A stretch of 64,000 nt of DNA from Betaproteobacteria bacterium (GTDB lineage Bacteria; Pseudomonadota; Gammaproteobacteria; Burkholderiales; Ga0077523). Below the pieces are notes generated by a model that worked only from the letters and a program-made list of their open reading frames with translations, was not told the DNA's origin and ran no database searches. Of this stretch, positions 1-9,593 are shown piece by piece (within the stretch, counting starts at the first letter, position 1; each line of letters starts with the position of its first letter). The position numbers and the translations under genes are program-made. Where the stretch lies: contig JADJPK010000004.1 in assembly GCA_016713305.1 (NCBI GenBank), forward strand, positions 496,001 to 560,000. Reading direction: 5' to 3'.

Positions 1-63
1 CGCATCCCGCAGACGGCGCTTCGCTTCCGCGATCGACGGATCTGCGGGCACCGCTGTATCCGA

Positions 64-1404
64 CTAGCGCCCTTCGGTCTTGAGCAGGCGGTTCACGGCC
101 TCGAGGTCGTCCACCGTCAGGCGGCCGACAGCCTGTTTCAGCTTGAGCTGAGCCACGATCGTGTCGTACCGGGCTTTGGCAAGATCGCGCCGGGCGTTGG
201 CCACCTGCTGCTGGGCGTTCAGGACATCGACAGAGGTTCGCACGCCGACATCCCGGCCCAGCTTCGTGGATTCGAGCGAAACCAGCGACGATTGAAGCGC
301 CTGTTCGAGCGCCTTGCCTTGCGCAAGTCCGGACGTCACGCCGAGATAGGCCTGTTGGGTATTGAGGATGGCCGTGCGGCGCGCCTGCTCGAGATCCTTT
401 TCCGCCCGGGTCTGGTTGGCGGTGGACTCCCGTACACGGGATGTCACGAGCCCGCCCAGATAGAGGGGCACATTGAGCTGGACGCCGACCACGGTCTGCT
501 TCACCTCGCTGCCGAAGCCGAACGTGCTGGCATTCGCCCGTGTATCGGTGTAGTTCGCCACCGCATCCAGCGTTGGCATGTGTCCACCGCGCTGCTTCTT
601 CACTTCCCGAGATGCGATGGCGACGTTCGCGCGCTGGATCTCGACCTGCAGGCTCGTCGTCTGCGCCTGCCCGACCCAGGCATTCATATCCACCGGATCC
701 GGTGCCGTCAGGACGATCGGCTCCACCGGCGCTGCGAGGCCACCGGCATTCTTGCCGATGATGGCGGCAAGCGCGCGATTGCGAACCTCCAGATCGTTGA
801 GTGCGGCGACTTCCTGCGCCGTGGCCAGGTCATATCGGGCCTGCGCGTCGTTGGTGTCGGTGATCGTGGCCGTTCCGACGATGAAGTTGCGCTTGGCCTG
901 GGCGAGCTGTTCGGCGATAGCGGACTTCTGCGCGCGAATGAACGTCAGGTTTTCCTGGGCCAGTAAGACATCGAAGTAGGCCTGGGAGACTCGGACCATC
1001 AGGTCCTGTGCGGCGGCGCTCAGCTGGATCTCCGCTACTTGCGCCTGAAGCTTGCCCTGCTCGTAGGTTTCCCAGTTCTGCGGGCGATACAGCGGTTGCG
1101 TGAGCTGCACGCCGTAGGATCGGCCTCCGAAGTCGCGCTGCCCTCCCGCGAACTGGTTTCCGCCGATGAAGTGCGCGTCGAGGTTCGTGTAGTTGAGCGC
1201 CGCATTGGCCGTGAGCTGAGGCAAGAGACCCGACTTGCCCTGGACGGCCCGCTCCTGGCCGGCGAGATACGCCGCACGGGCGGAGGCAAACTGCGCGTCG
1301 GACACGGCGGCCTCGCGATAGATCGACACGAGGTCGGCGGCTGTCGAGGTTTCTGCGCCGAAAAGAGCGATCAACGCGACGACGATCTTGGCTTTTCGCA
1401 TCAT
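64..1404 (-). CDS. tolC: TolC family outer-membrane channel
   Basis: Outer-membrane efflux/secretion channel that pairs with inner-membrane pumps and periplasmic adaptors. The 446-residue product starts with a signal peptide (about residues 1-23, ending TSTA before ADLVSIYREA) and carries two long helical repeats separated near the middle. The family's internal duplication shows in the similar stretches VSQAYFDVLLAQENL and NTQQAYLGVTSGLAQ, and in GTATITDTNDAQARYD against GVRTSVDVLNAQQQ. Two adjacent ATGs lie at 1404 and 1401, and an upstream in-frame TTG at 1416 is possible. It is the last visible gene of a minus-strand group pcm-rhodanese-tolC, 32 bases after the rhodanese stop. The identification is secure; which pump it serves is not shown here. 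Confidence 0.93.
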   Translation of the reverse strand: MMRKAKIVVALIALFGAETSTAADLVSIYREAAVSDAQFASARAAYLAGQERAVQGKSGLLPQLTANAALNYTNLDAHFIGGNQFAGGQRDFGGRSYGVQLTQPLYRPQNWETYEQGKLQAQVAEIQLSAAAQDLMVRVSQAYFDVLLAQENLTFIRAQKSAIAEQLAQAKRNFIVGTATITDTNDAQARYDLATAQEVAALNDLEVRNRALAAIIGKNAGGLAAPVEPIVLTAPDPVDMNAWVGQAQTTSLQVEIQRANVAIASREVKKQRGGHMPTLDAVANYTDTRANASTFGFGSEVKQTVVGVQLNVPLYLGGLVTSRVRESTANQTRAEKDLEQARRTAILNTQQAYLGVTSGLAQGKALEQALQSSLVSLESTKLGRDVGVRTSVDVLNAQQQVANARRDLAKARYDTIVAQLKLKQAVGRLTVDDLEAVNRLLKTEGR

Positions 1405-1436
1405 GAGTCCGGTCAATCCCTTATAACGTGTACGTT

Positions 1437-1760
1437 TCAGTAGCGGGCCATGCCCGGCTCTACATCGCGCGCCCAGGCATCTATTCCGCCCTGCAGATTG
1501 TGGGTCTTTGCAAACCCCAACCGCTGCAGGTACATGCAGGCCTGGAAACTGCGCATTCCGTGGTGACAGACGACTACCCAGTCCCTCTCGGCATCAAGAC
1601 CGGCAGCGTCCTGGGCGATGCGGGACATGGGCATCGATTTCGATCCTTCGATGGCACAGAGCTTGTACTCCCAGGGCTCGCGCACATCGAGTACGCCCGG
1701 CGGCGTGCGCGCGGGATCGGACATCCACGCTTTGAGCTCGGCGGGCGCCAGTTGCTGCAT
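1437..1760 (-). CDS. Rhodanese-like sulfurtransferase, single domain
   Basis: Small cytoplasmic single-domain rhodanese of 107 residues without a signal peptide. The active-site loop CHHGMR (Cys65) and the domain hallmarks LDVREPWEY and NLQGGIDAWA are present, so the persulfide-forming cysteine is intact. Its ATG overlaps the stop codon of the upstream methyltransferase by one base (TGATG), which implies translational coupling, and tolC follows. Rhodaneses of this size carry sulfur for several pathways; no partner is identifiable. The TolC neighbour gives no clear functional hint. Confidence 0.88.
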   Translation of the reverse strand: MQQLAPAELKAWMSDPARTPPGVLDVREPWEYKLCAIEGSKSMPMSRIAQDAAGLDAERDWVVVCHHGMRSFQACMYLQRLGFAKTHNLQGGIDAWARDVEPGMARY

Positions 1761-2413
1761 CAGAAGACGAAGCGCTCGGGTTCCCGCGCCAGCTTGAGTG
1801 GCGCGATGCAAGTTTCGAACAGACCTTCCGAGCGGTAGGTCCCCGGAGCCGTGCACGTGACCAACTGTGCGGTCATGATCGGCGCGCGGCCGACGACAGC
1901 GAGCAAGCGACCGCCGGGAGCCAGCTGCCGCCGCAGTTCGTCGGACAGGCGGCCCACGGAACCGGTCAGCAGGATGGCGTCGTAAGGCCCGTGCCTTGCC
2001 CAGCCCTCTGCTGCATTTCCCGTCTCGACCGTCACGTTGCCGATGCCCCGGGCCGCGTACTTGCGCCGCGCGCCTTCGCAGAACTCCTCGACGACATCCA
2101 CGGTATAGACGTGAGCGCACAGGCGGGACAAGAGCGCCGCCTGGTATCCCGATCCGGTGCCGACTTCCAGAACCCGGTCAGTCGACGCCAGCCCCAGTTC
2201 CTGAGTCAGCCGTGCCTCCAGCTTGGGGCACAGCATGGTTTCCCCGTGGCCGATGGGTATTTCCATGTCGACAAAGGCCAGTCCGCGGTGTGCGGGGGGT
2301 ACGAAGTCTTCTCGTTTGACCTGTGCCAGAACGTCGAGCACCTTCTGATCGAGCACGTCCCAGGTCCGCACCTGGCTCTCGATCATGTTGGCCCGCGCCA
2401 ATTCCATGTCCAT
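1760..2413 (-). CDS. pcm: Protein-L-isoaspartate O-methyltransferase family protein
   Basis: SAM-dependent methyltransferase of the protein-repair (isoaspartyl) family, 217 residues from the chosen ATG. SAM motif I is VLEVGTGSGYQ (residues 81-91), and the N-terminus MIESQVRTWDVLD matches the family. The loop usually written GQTISQP reads GETMLCPK here (residues 57-64), so this may be a divergent subgroup whose substrate is not isoaspartate. In-frame ATGs exist at 2431, 2413 and 2407; 2413 fits the family N-terminus. A TTATAC -10-like hexamer lies about 25 bases upstream. The gene leads the group that continues into the rhodanese and tolC. Confidence 0.85.
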   Translation of the reverse strand: MDMELARANMIESQVRTWDVLDQKVLDVLAQVKREDFVPPAHRGLAFVDMEIPIGHGETMLCPKLEARLTQELGLASTDRVLEVGTGSGYQAALLSRLCAHVYTVDVVEEFCEGARRKYAARGIGNVTVETGNAAEGWARHGPYDAILLTGSVGRLSDELRRQLAPGGRLLAVVGRAPIMTAQLVTCTAPGTYRSEGLFETCIAPLKLAREPERFVF

Positions 2414-2659
2414 ATTCGAATACCAACCCATGTATAACAGCGCGGCGGAGCTTCCGCCCCGTCCGGACACGCCCGCCCGGCGCGCCCCGGCCGACGTCTT
2501 GCCATACGCTGTGGCTCTGCCAAACGGCGGTCGCCGGCGGCGGGCGCCGCACGCCTCTGCGGAGTCTTGCCTGCAGACTCAGGCGCCCTGAATTCCAACG
2601 GGGGATTATGGCACAGGACCCCGGTTCGACGGGAACACCCCGGCGTCTCAAGCGGAGGT

Positions 2660-2688
2660 TTGCAACCACCGGTCCGCTCCTGTAGTCT
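2660..2688 (+). promoter_or_regulatory. Putative sigma-70 promoter of thiD-thiC
   Basis: TTGCAA at 2660-2665, a 17-base spacer and TAGTCT at 2683-2688. The predicted transcription start (about 2695) falls at the first paired base of the riboswitch below, which supports the assignment. The rest of the 388-base gap between pcm and thiD (2414-2659) holds no gene that I can support. Confidence 0.5.
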
Positions 2689-2694
2689 CGATTC

Positions 2695-2806
2695 AGACAC
2701 AGGGGTACGGGTGCCTGTTGCGCTCCGGACGCACGTCCGGGGCCGGCGCCCGGTGAGAAAGTCCCTTCGAACCTGATCCGGTCCACACCGGCGTAGGAAG
2801 ATGTCT
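2695..2806 (+). promoter_or_regulatory. TPP riboswitch (THI box) controlling thiD
   Basis: The thiamine-pyrophosphate aptamer core is readable: CGGGTGCC (2708-2715), GGTGAGA (2752-2758), TCCCTTCGAACCTGAT (2762-2777) and GGCGTAGGAAG (2790-2800). These are the conserved thi-box segments in the right order and spacing. The arm between 2718 and 2750 is an extended variable stem. The element runs straight into the thiD start codon: AGACA (2695-2699) can pair with TGTCT (2802-2806), so the closing P1 helix would include most of the ATG. Binding of TPP should therefore block initiation of thiD. No second THI box was found before thiC, so both genes probably depend on this one. Confidence 0.9.
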
Positions 2807-3652
2807 CGGCCGCAATCCTCCAGCTCGATCGTGAACGTGTTGTCCGTTGCAGGCGTCGACCCCTCGGGTGGCGCGGGCCTGCTTGCGGACATCAAGACGT
2901 TCTCGGCGCTCGGCGCCTTCGGCTGTGGTGCCGTCACGGCATTGACCGCCCAGAACACGCGTGTGGTCTCGGCCATCCACGAGGTTCCGCCGTCCTTTCT
3001 GCAAGCGCAGCTCGACACCCTGTTCGCCGACGTCCGAATCCACGCGGTGAAGATCGGAATGCTCGCCAGCGCGGCGCTCGTTCGGGTCGTGGAGCAGGCG
3101 CTGGCCGCCCATCGCCCTCCCTTCGTGGTGCTCGACCCGGTGATGGTGGCCAAGAGCGGAGATCGCCTGCTGATGCGGGACGCGGTCATGGAACTGCGCA
3201 CACGGTTGCTCCCGGCCGCGACGATCGTCACTCCCAATCTTCCCGAGGCCTCCGATCTGCTGGAACGGCCGGTGGGCGAGGACGTGGCGTCGATGCGCGA
3301 TGCCGCAAAACGCATCCATGACATGGGTGCCCGGGCGGTTCTCCTCAAGGGCGGACATGGGAACAACCGCGTTCTCACGGATGTGCTGTTCGACGGCGTT
3401 GCGTTCGCCGAGTTTCGCAGCGAGAGAATCGATACGCGAAACACGCATGGGACCGGATGCACGTTTTCCTCCGCCATTGCGGCGTTGCTGCCACAGCGGG
3501 ACTCGATCGCGGAGGCGGTGCGGGACGCACACGAATACGTAGCGGGTGCGATCCGGGCATCGAATGACCTGGATGTAGGTTCGGGGCACGGACCGCTCAA
3601 CCATTTTCATCTCGTCTGGCGGCGTGGCCATCCGGCGGCACACCAGGCCTGA
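2801..3652 (+). CDS. thiD: Hydroxymethylpyrimidine/phosphomethylpyrimidine kinase
   Basis: ThiD phosphorylates HMP and then HMP-phosphate to HMP-pyrophosphate for thiamine synthesis. The ribokinase-fold product has 283 residues, with the N-terminal substrate loop VAGVDPSGGAG (about 16-26), the core VLDPVMVAKSG, and the C-terminal anion-hole motif NTHGTGCTFSS (His216-Gly219, Cys220). The ATG at 2801 directly follows the riboswitch sequence, with AGGA only two bases away, which is closer than an ordinary ribosome-binding site. GTGs at about 2831 and 2837 are fall-back starts. thiC follows 126 bases later. No thiE or other thi gene is in the window. Confidence 0.95.
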   Translation: MSRPQSSSSIVNVLSVAGVDPSGGAGLLADIKTFSALGAFGCGAVTALTAQNTRVVSAIHEVPPSFLQAQLDTLFADVRIHAVKIGMLASAALVRVVEQALAAHRPPFVVLDPVMVAKSGDRLLMRDAVMELRTRLLPAATIVTPNLPEASDLLERPVGEDVASMRDAAKRIHDMGARAVLLKGGHGNNRVLTDVLFDGVAFAEFRSERIDTRNTHGTGCTFSSAIAALLPQRDSIAEAVRDAHEYVAGAIRASNDLDVGSGHGPLNHFHLVWRRGHPAAHQA

Positions 3653-3778
3653 ACCCGACACGACAAGACGCTGCGTCAGGATAAATCAGCTCGCAACTTT
3701 CAATCGTTCGACGGAGAGCGTCCCGCGACCGGAAGCGGTGTTCCGGGGCGCGGCCCGACCGTATCACGGAGGCACACC

Positions 3779-5650
<1,872 letters not shown>

Positions 5651-5712
5651 GCTTTCGCTGAACGGGCCGCCGGCAAACCGGGCCACCTCGATCCATCGGT
5701 ATTGGCATGCTC

Positions 5713-5739
5713 GGCCACGGCAATGACCACGCCGTGGCC
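5713..5739 (+). terminator. Hairpin after thiC, possible terminator
   Basis: GGCCACGGC (5713-5721) and GCCGTGGCC (5731-5739) form a perfect 9-bp stem with a 9-base loop, 63 bases after the thiC stop. The palindrome GTGCCGGCAC follows at 5741-5750. There is no T tract, so it is either a weak or Rho-assisted terminator or a 3' stabiliser. Confidence 0.45.
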
Positions 5740-5806
5740 GGTGCCGGCACCTGAAAGCCGCTCGCGTCTCCCTGTTCGCAGAGGGTCCCAGCAAGAAGGT
5801 TCCGGC

Positions 5807-5834
5807 TTGTTCACGATGGAAGGGCCGCTATAAT
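5807..5834 (+). promoter_or_regulatory. Sigma-70 promoter of uppP
   Basis: A perfect TATAAT at 5829-5834 is preceded at 16 bases by TTGTTC (5807-5812). Transcription should start near 5841-5842, only three or four bases before the uppP ATG at 5845. Confidence 0.65.
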
Positions 5835-5844
5835 CGCGTCCCTC

Positions 5845-6669
5845 ATGGATCTCGTCATTCTCCTGAAGGCGTTGGTGCTTGGCATCGTGGAAGGGCTCAC
5901 GGAGTTCTTGCCGATATCGAGCACCGGTCATCTGATCATCGCCGAGCAGCTCCTGTCTTTCTCCGGCGAAAAGGCGAAGGTCTTCGCTCTCTTCATCCAG
6001 CTCGGTGCCATCCTGGCGGTGTGCTGGGAATATCGTCAGCGCATCAGGGACGCCATCGGCGGCCTGGGGTCCAGCACGAAACAGAGGCGATTCGTCTTGA
6101 ATGTCGCTGTCGCGTTCGTCCCGGCAGCCATCCTGGGCCTGCTCCTTGGCAAGCACATCAAGGCGCATCTGTTCCATCCCATCCCGGTCGCGATCGCGTT
6201 CGTCGTGGGGGGGCTGCTCATACTGTGGATCGAGCGACGGCAGCGACCCGTGCGAGTTGCCGAAGTGGACGACATGCGATTGTCGGATGCGCTGAAGGTG
6301 GGGATCGCACAAACCTTCGCGCTCATTCCTGGCACGTCGCGGTCCGGCGCCACCATCATCGGGGGTATGCTCTTTGGATTGTCCCGCCGCGCAGCCACGG
6401 AGTTCTCGTTCTTCCTGGCCATCCCGACGCTCAGCGCGGCGGCGCTGTATGACTTCTGGAAGCATCGTGCGCTGCTTTCGCAGGATGACATCGGCGTGTT
6501 CGCGGTGGGTTTCGCGGCGGCCTTTGTCAGCGCATTGATTGCCGTCCGAGGATTGATCCGGTACGTGGCTCACCACGACTTCACCGTGTTCGCCTGGTAC
6601 CGGATCGTGTTCGGCGGGCTTGTACTCTGGACTTCCTGGGCCGGTTGGGTCCGGTGGGTAGCGGACTAG
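5845..6669 (+). CDS. uppP: Undecaprenyl-diphosphatase
   Basis: Integral membrane phosphatase that regenerates undecaprenyl phosphate, the lipid carrier for peptidoglycan and O-antigen sugars; also known as bacitracin resistance protein. The 274-residue product has both catalytic blocks: EGLTEFLPISSTGHL (16-30) and PGTSRSG (162-168), with multiple hydrophobic helices. The N-terminus MDLVILLKALVLG is the family's standard start, so the ATG at 5845 is firm even though no Shine-Dalgarno precedes it. The promoter position implies a leaderless transcript. A convergent rhodanese gene follows. Confidence 0.96.
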   Translation: MDLVILLKALVLGIVEGLTEFLPISSTGHLIIAEQLLSFSGEKAKVFALFIQLGAILAVCWEYRQRIRDAIGGLGSSTKQRRFVLNVAVAFVPAAILGLLLGKHIKAHLFHPIPVAIAFVVGGLLILWIERRQRPVRVAEVDDMRLSDALKVGIAQTFALIPGTSRSGATIIGGMLFGLSRRAATEFSFFLAIPTLSAAALYDFWKHRALLSQDDIGVFAVGFAAAFVSALIAVRGLIRYVAHHDFTVFAWYRIVFGGLVLWTSWAGWVRWVAD

Positions 6670-6727
6670 TCAAGGTCGGCACGATGTGCGGTCGCGCCTG
6701 GAATGCGGTATGTCTGGCCGACCGGAT

Positions 6728-7180
6728 TCAGCTCTGAACCCACGGAAGCCCCGCCTTCCTCCACCCCCCCACGGAATTGCGGTGTCCTGCCGCGTCCTTG
6801 TCCCCTTCGAACCCTTCGAGAATGTTGTATGCCTCCGTATAGCCCGCCTGCTTTGCGGCGGAGGCTGCCGCGTGCGATCGGCCGCCGCTCCGGCACAGGA
6901 ACATCACAAGCGATTCCGGATCGACCTGTTGCTTGAGTTCGGCCGTGAAGGAGGCATTGGGCTGACCTCCGGGATACGTCTGCCACTCGATCTCGACGCT
7001 GCCCGGCACTCGGCCCACCCAATCCCATTCCGCGCGCGTGCGGACGTCCACCAATTTGGCTCCGGGGGCCAGCGTCAGAAGTTCCTGGGCTTCGGCTGGA
7101 GTAAGAGCTCCGTCGTAGGGAAGCCCCTTGGTACGGGCTCGTTCCTGGGCCGTTTCAAGTATCTGGGTCAACCTTCCCAT
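6728..7180 (-). CDS. Rhodanese-like domain protein
   Basis: Cytoplasmic rhodanese of 150 residues. The active loop is CRSGGRS with Cys96, and the family signatures LVDVRTRAEW and the long C-terminal block GFEGDKDAAGHRN followed by GWRKAGLPW place it in a subgroup common in proteobacteria. The ATG at 7180 has GGAG seven bases upstream; an upstream in-frame start at 7240 would run into the NtrC operator and is rejected. It is transcribed divergently from glnA, sharing the regulatory gap, and converges with uppP. No specific sulfur acceptor can be inferred. Confidence 0.88.
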   Translation of the reverse strand: MGRLTQILETAQERARTKGLPYDGALTPAEAQELLTLAPGAKLVDVRTRAEWDWVGRVPGSVEIEWQTYPGGQPNASFTAELKQQVDPESLVMFLCRSGGRSHAAASAAKQAGYTEAYNILEGFEGDKDAAGHRNSVGGWRKAGLPWVQS

Positions 7181-7230
7181 GCTCGTCTCCAGTTTGAGGA
7201 AATGAAGGATTGGCCGCCTCGAGCGCCCGA

Positions 7231-7257
7231 CGAAACGCACCGATGTGGTGCGTTTCG
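7231..7257. promoter_or_regulatory. NtrC (NRI) binding site 1 upstream of glnA
   Basis: A perfect inverted repeat of two 11-base arms, CGAAACGCACC (7231-7241) and GGTGCGTTTCG (7247-7257), around GATGT. The core GCACC-N5-GGTGC is the NtrC consensus. It is centred about 127 bases upstream of the predicted sigma-54 start. Confidence 0.85.
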
Positions 7258-7267
7258 GAAATAATCG

Positions 7268-7282
7268 GCACCAAGAGAGTGC
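7268..7282. promoter_or_regulatory. NtrC binding site 2 upstream of glnA
   Basis: GCACC-AAGAG-AGTGC, one mismatch from the NtrC consensus. Its centre is 31 bases from site 1, three helical turns, which resembles the tandem enhancer of enterobacterial glnA. Confidence 0.6.
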
Positions 7283-7344
7283 TGCGCTGCCCTGCTGCGG
7301 TCACGTAAGGAATTGTGGCACAATGCTTTTTCGGCAAGAAGCCG

Positions 7345-7360
7345 TGGCACAGAACCTGCA
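7345..7360 (+). promoter_or_regulatory. Sigma-54 promoter of glnA
   Basis: TGGCAC-AGAAC-CTGCA keeps the invariant GG (7346-7347) and GC (7358-7359) ten bases apart. Transcription should start near 7370, giving a leader of about 70 bases. With the two NtrC sites upstream this is a complete nitrogen-regulated promoter. Confidence 0.8.
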
Positions 7361-7440
7361 CCATCGCGGGCTCGTTTGCCGAGTCCGTGTCTACTTCCCG
7401 GTCTTTTTTCGTAACAGTTCATAGCTCTAGGAGAAATAGG

Positions 7441-8850
7441 ATGTCCCCAGCCGACGTCATGAAAATGGTCAAGGACAACGAAGTCAAATTCGTTGATTTC
7501 CGCTTCACCGATACCCGCGGCAAGGAACAACACGTTTCGGTACCCGTGAAAGCGTTCGACGACAGCAAGTTCGTCGACGGCCACGCATTCGACGGCTCCT
7601 CGATCGCCGGCTGGAAGGGAATCCAGGCCTCCGACATGCTGCTCATGCCCGACGCGGCCACCGCCCACCTGGACCCGTTTACCGACGAGCCTACCCTCAT
7701 TCTCACGTGCGATGTCATCGAACCGGCGGACGGCAAGGGCTACGACCGTGACCCCCGTTCCATTGCCAAGCGCGCGGATGCCTATCTCAAGTCCTCCGGC
7801 ATCGGCGACGTGGCCTATTTCGGACCGGAACCCGAGTTCTTCATCTTCGATGCAGTCACGTGGAACGTGGACATGTCCGGTTGCTTCGTGAAGATCACGT
7901 CCGGTGAGGCCCCGTGGTCGACCGGTCTCGATCTCGAAGGCGGAAACATGGGCCATCGCCCCCCGGTGAAGGGCGGCTACTTCCCCGTTCCCCCCGTGGA
8001 TTCCCTGCAGGACCTGCGCTCCGCCATGTGTCTCGCGCTGGAGGAACAAGGGGTTGAAGTGGAAGTGCATCACCACGAAGTCGCGGCTCCCGGACAGTGC
8101 GAGATCGGCACCAAGTTCGCCCCGCTGGTCCAGCGGGCGGACTGGCTGCAGATCCTCAAGTACACGGTCCACAACGTGGCGCACCAGTTCGGCAAGACCG
8201 CGACGTTCATGCCCAAGCCTATCGTGGGAGACAATGGCTCCGGCATGCACGTGCACCAGTCGGTATGGAAAGACGGCAAGAACCTTTTCGCCGGCAACGG
8301 CTACGCCGGCCTGTCCGAGTTCGCCCTGTACTACATCGGCGGCATCATCAAGCACGCCAAGGCGTTGAATGCCATTACGAATCCGGGAACGAACTCGTAC
8401 AAGCGCCTCGTACCCGGCTTCGAAGCTCCGATCAACCTGGCCTACTCCGCTCGCAACCGCTCCGCGTCCATCCGGATCCCGTTTGTGCAGAGCGACAAGG
8501 CTCGCCGCATCGAAGTCCGCTTCCCGGACCCCACTGCCAACCCTTACCTGGCCTTCGCCGCAATGCTGATGGCCGGTCTCGATGGCGTGCAGAACAAGAT
8601 CCATCCGGGCGATGCGATCGACAAGAACCTTTACGACCTGCCGCCGGAAGAGGCGAAGAAGGTGCCGAACGTCTGCTCGTCGCTCGATATGGCACTGGAA
8701 CACCTCGACAACGACCGCGAGTTCCTCACCCGTGGCGGCGTCTTCTCCAACGACATGATCGATGCCTACATCACGCTGAAGATGGAAGAAGTCACGCGCT
8801 TCCGGATGACGACCCATCCGGTCGAATTCGACATGTACTACAGCGCCTGA
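7441..8850 (+). CDS. glnA: Glutamine synthetase, type I
   Basis: Makes glutamine from glutamate, ammonia and ATP; the main ammonium-assimilating enzyme. The 469-residue product begins MSPADVMKMVKDN and includes the ATP/metal block FGPEPEFF, the NGSGMHVH loop and RIPFVQSDKARRIEVRFPD. The adenylylation tyrosine is Tyr398 in NLYDLPPEE, so activity is probably also controlled by GlnE adenylylation. A strong AGGAG precedes the ATG at 7441. Transcription is predicted from the NtrC/sigma-54 promoter and ends at a strong hairpin just after the stop. ntrB and ntrC lie downstream. Confidence 0.98.
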   Translation: MSPADVMKMVKDNEVKFVDFRFTDTRGKEQHVSVPVKAFDDSKFVDGHAFDGSSIAGWKGIQASDMLLMPDAATAHLDPFTDEPTLILTCDVIEPADGKGYDRDPRSIAKRADAYLKSSGIGDVAYFGPEPEFFIFDAVTWNVDMSGCFVKITSGEAPWSTGLDLEGGNMGHRPPVKGGYFPVPPVDSLQDLRSAMCLALEEQGVEVEVHHHEVAAPGQCEIGTKFAPLVQRADWLQILKYTVHNVAHQFGKTATFMPKPIVGDNGSGMHVHQSVWKDGKNLFAGNGYAGLSEFALYYIGGIIKHAKALNAITNPGTNSYKRLVPGFEAPINLAYSARNRSASIRIPFVQSDKARRIEVRFPDPTANPYLAFAAMLMAGLDGVQNKIHPGDAIDKNLYDLPPEEAKKVPNVCSSLDMALEHLDNDREFLTRGGVFSNDMIDAYITLKMEEVTRFRMTTHPVEFDMYYSA

Positions 8851-8875
8851 TCATCTTTGCTGTCGGTGTTTGCGG

Positions 8876-8902
8876 AAAAGGCGGGGGCGACCCCGCCTTT
8901 TT
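8876..8902 (+). terminator. Rho-independent terminator after glnA
   Basis: AAAAGGCGGGG (8876-8886) pairs perfectly with CCCCGCCTTTT (8891-8901) around a GCGA tetraloop, ending in five T residues. It sits 26 bases after the glnA stop and separates glnA from the ntrBC side. Confidence 0.9.
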
Positions 8903-8998
8903 CACTTCGGAGAGCCCAATTGCAGACCCGCCCCTGCTCGCATAGACTCGATCGGAACCGGGCACGACCCGCCGCAACTCCGTCAAGGCCTGCAATCG

Positions 8999-9472
8999 AT
9001 GCGTACCGTTCTTGCCCTCGTGCTGCTCAGTCTGATCGGACCTGCGTGGGCGGGCGCAACCTGCAAGTACGTGGATGGAGAAGGCCGGATCACCTTTGCC
9101 AACGTTCCGGTGAAGAATGCCCGGAAGGTCGCATGCTTCGATCCGGTGCCGCCACCCGCACCAAAACGGGTCACTCAGGCGACGCCCAAGCCATCGACGC
9201 CTTCACAACCTCAGCCGTCGGCGAAGGTCGAGCCGGATGTCCAGCAAAGACGCGACCTCGATCGCCAGCGGATCCTGCAGCAGGAACTGGCAGAGGAGAT
9301 CCGCTTGCTCGAAGAAGCCAAGCGTCTGTTCCTGCAGGGGGATCAGACCCGTTCACAGTCGTCGAGCGCCGCTGCGCAAGTGCTGGAGCGGCTAGGGCCG
9401 GTATCCGACGCCGTTCAGAGGCACGAACGCAATATCGATGCACTTCGCCGCGAACTGGCGGCTGCTCGCTGA
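8999..9472 (+). CDS. DUF4124-like secreted protein
   Basis: A 157-residue exported protein of unknown function. A signal peptide covers about residues 1-19 (MRTVLALVLLSLIGPAWA). Next comes a short DUF4124-like motif, CKYVDGEGRITFANVP, then a proline-rich linker and a charged helical C-terminus from about residue 75 that is likely a coiled coil (QQELAEEIRLLEEAKRLF). Genes of this kind often sit between glnA and ntrB in related bacteria, but no nitrogen-related role is known to me. The ATG at 8999 is chosen because it opens directly onto the signal peptide. Confidence 0.75.
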   Translation: MRTVLALVLLSLIGPAWAGATCKYVDGEGRITFANVPVKNARKVACFDPVPPPAPKRVTQATPKPSTPSQPQPSAKVEPDVQQRRDLDRQRILQQELAEEIRLLEEAKRLFLQGDQTRSQSSSAAAQVLERLGPVSDAVQRHERNIDALRRELAAAR

Positions 9473-9593
9473 ATCGCGCCTTCGCGCCTTCTTTTCCGCC
9501 ACTCGATTGCATCGCTGAACGACGCTCCTCGGGCGGCGTCTCTGATGGCGCGCTAATTGCAATTCCGAGGGCATGGCCCCGGAGCAAATCCAG

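Noticed and set aside
1..63. Open frame on the minus strand after tolC, possibly the start of a further gene
   Set aside because: All three minus frames are open over so few bases and no convincing start or ribosome-binding site could be chosen; nothing in the residues identifies a protein.
2383..3600. Long minus-strand frame through the riboswitch and thiD
   Set aside because: Low-complexity, arginine/serine-rich translation typical of a shadow frame; the plus-strand thiD and riboswitch explain the sequence.
3653..3778. Possible second THI box before thiC
   Set aside because: None of the conserved aptamer segments is present; the gap only contains a ribosome-binding site and GC-rich hairpins.
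7316..7331. Second sigma-54-like element TGGCACAATGCTTTTT before glnA
   Set aside because: The -12 GC dinucleotide is missing at the required ten-base spacing; the element at 7345-7360 has both invariants.
7168..8817. Long open frame antisense to glnA
   Set aside because: It mirrors the glnA codons in GC-rich DNA, shows no domain and no ribosome-binding site, and would cover the NtrC operators.
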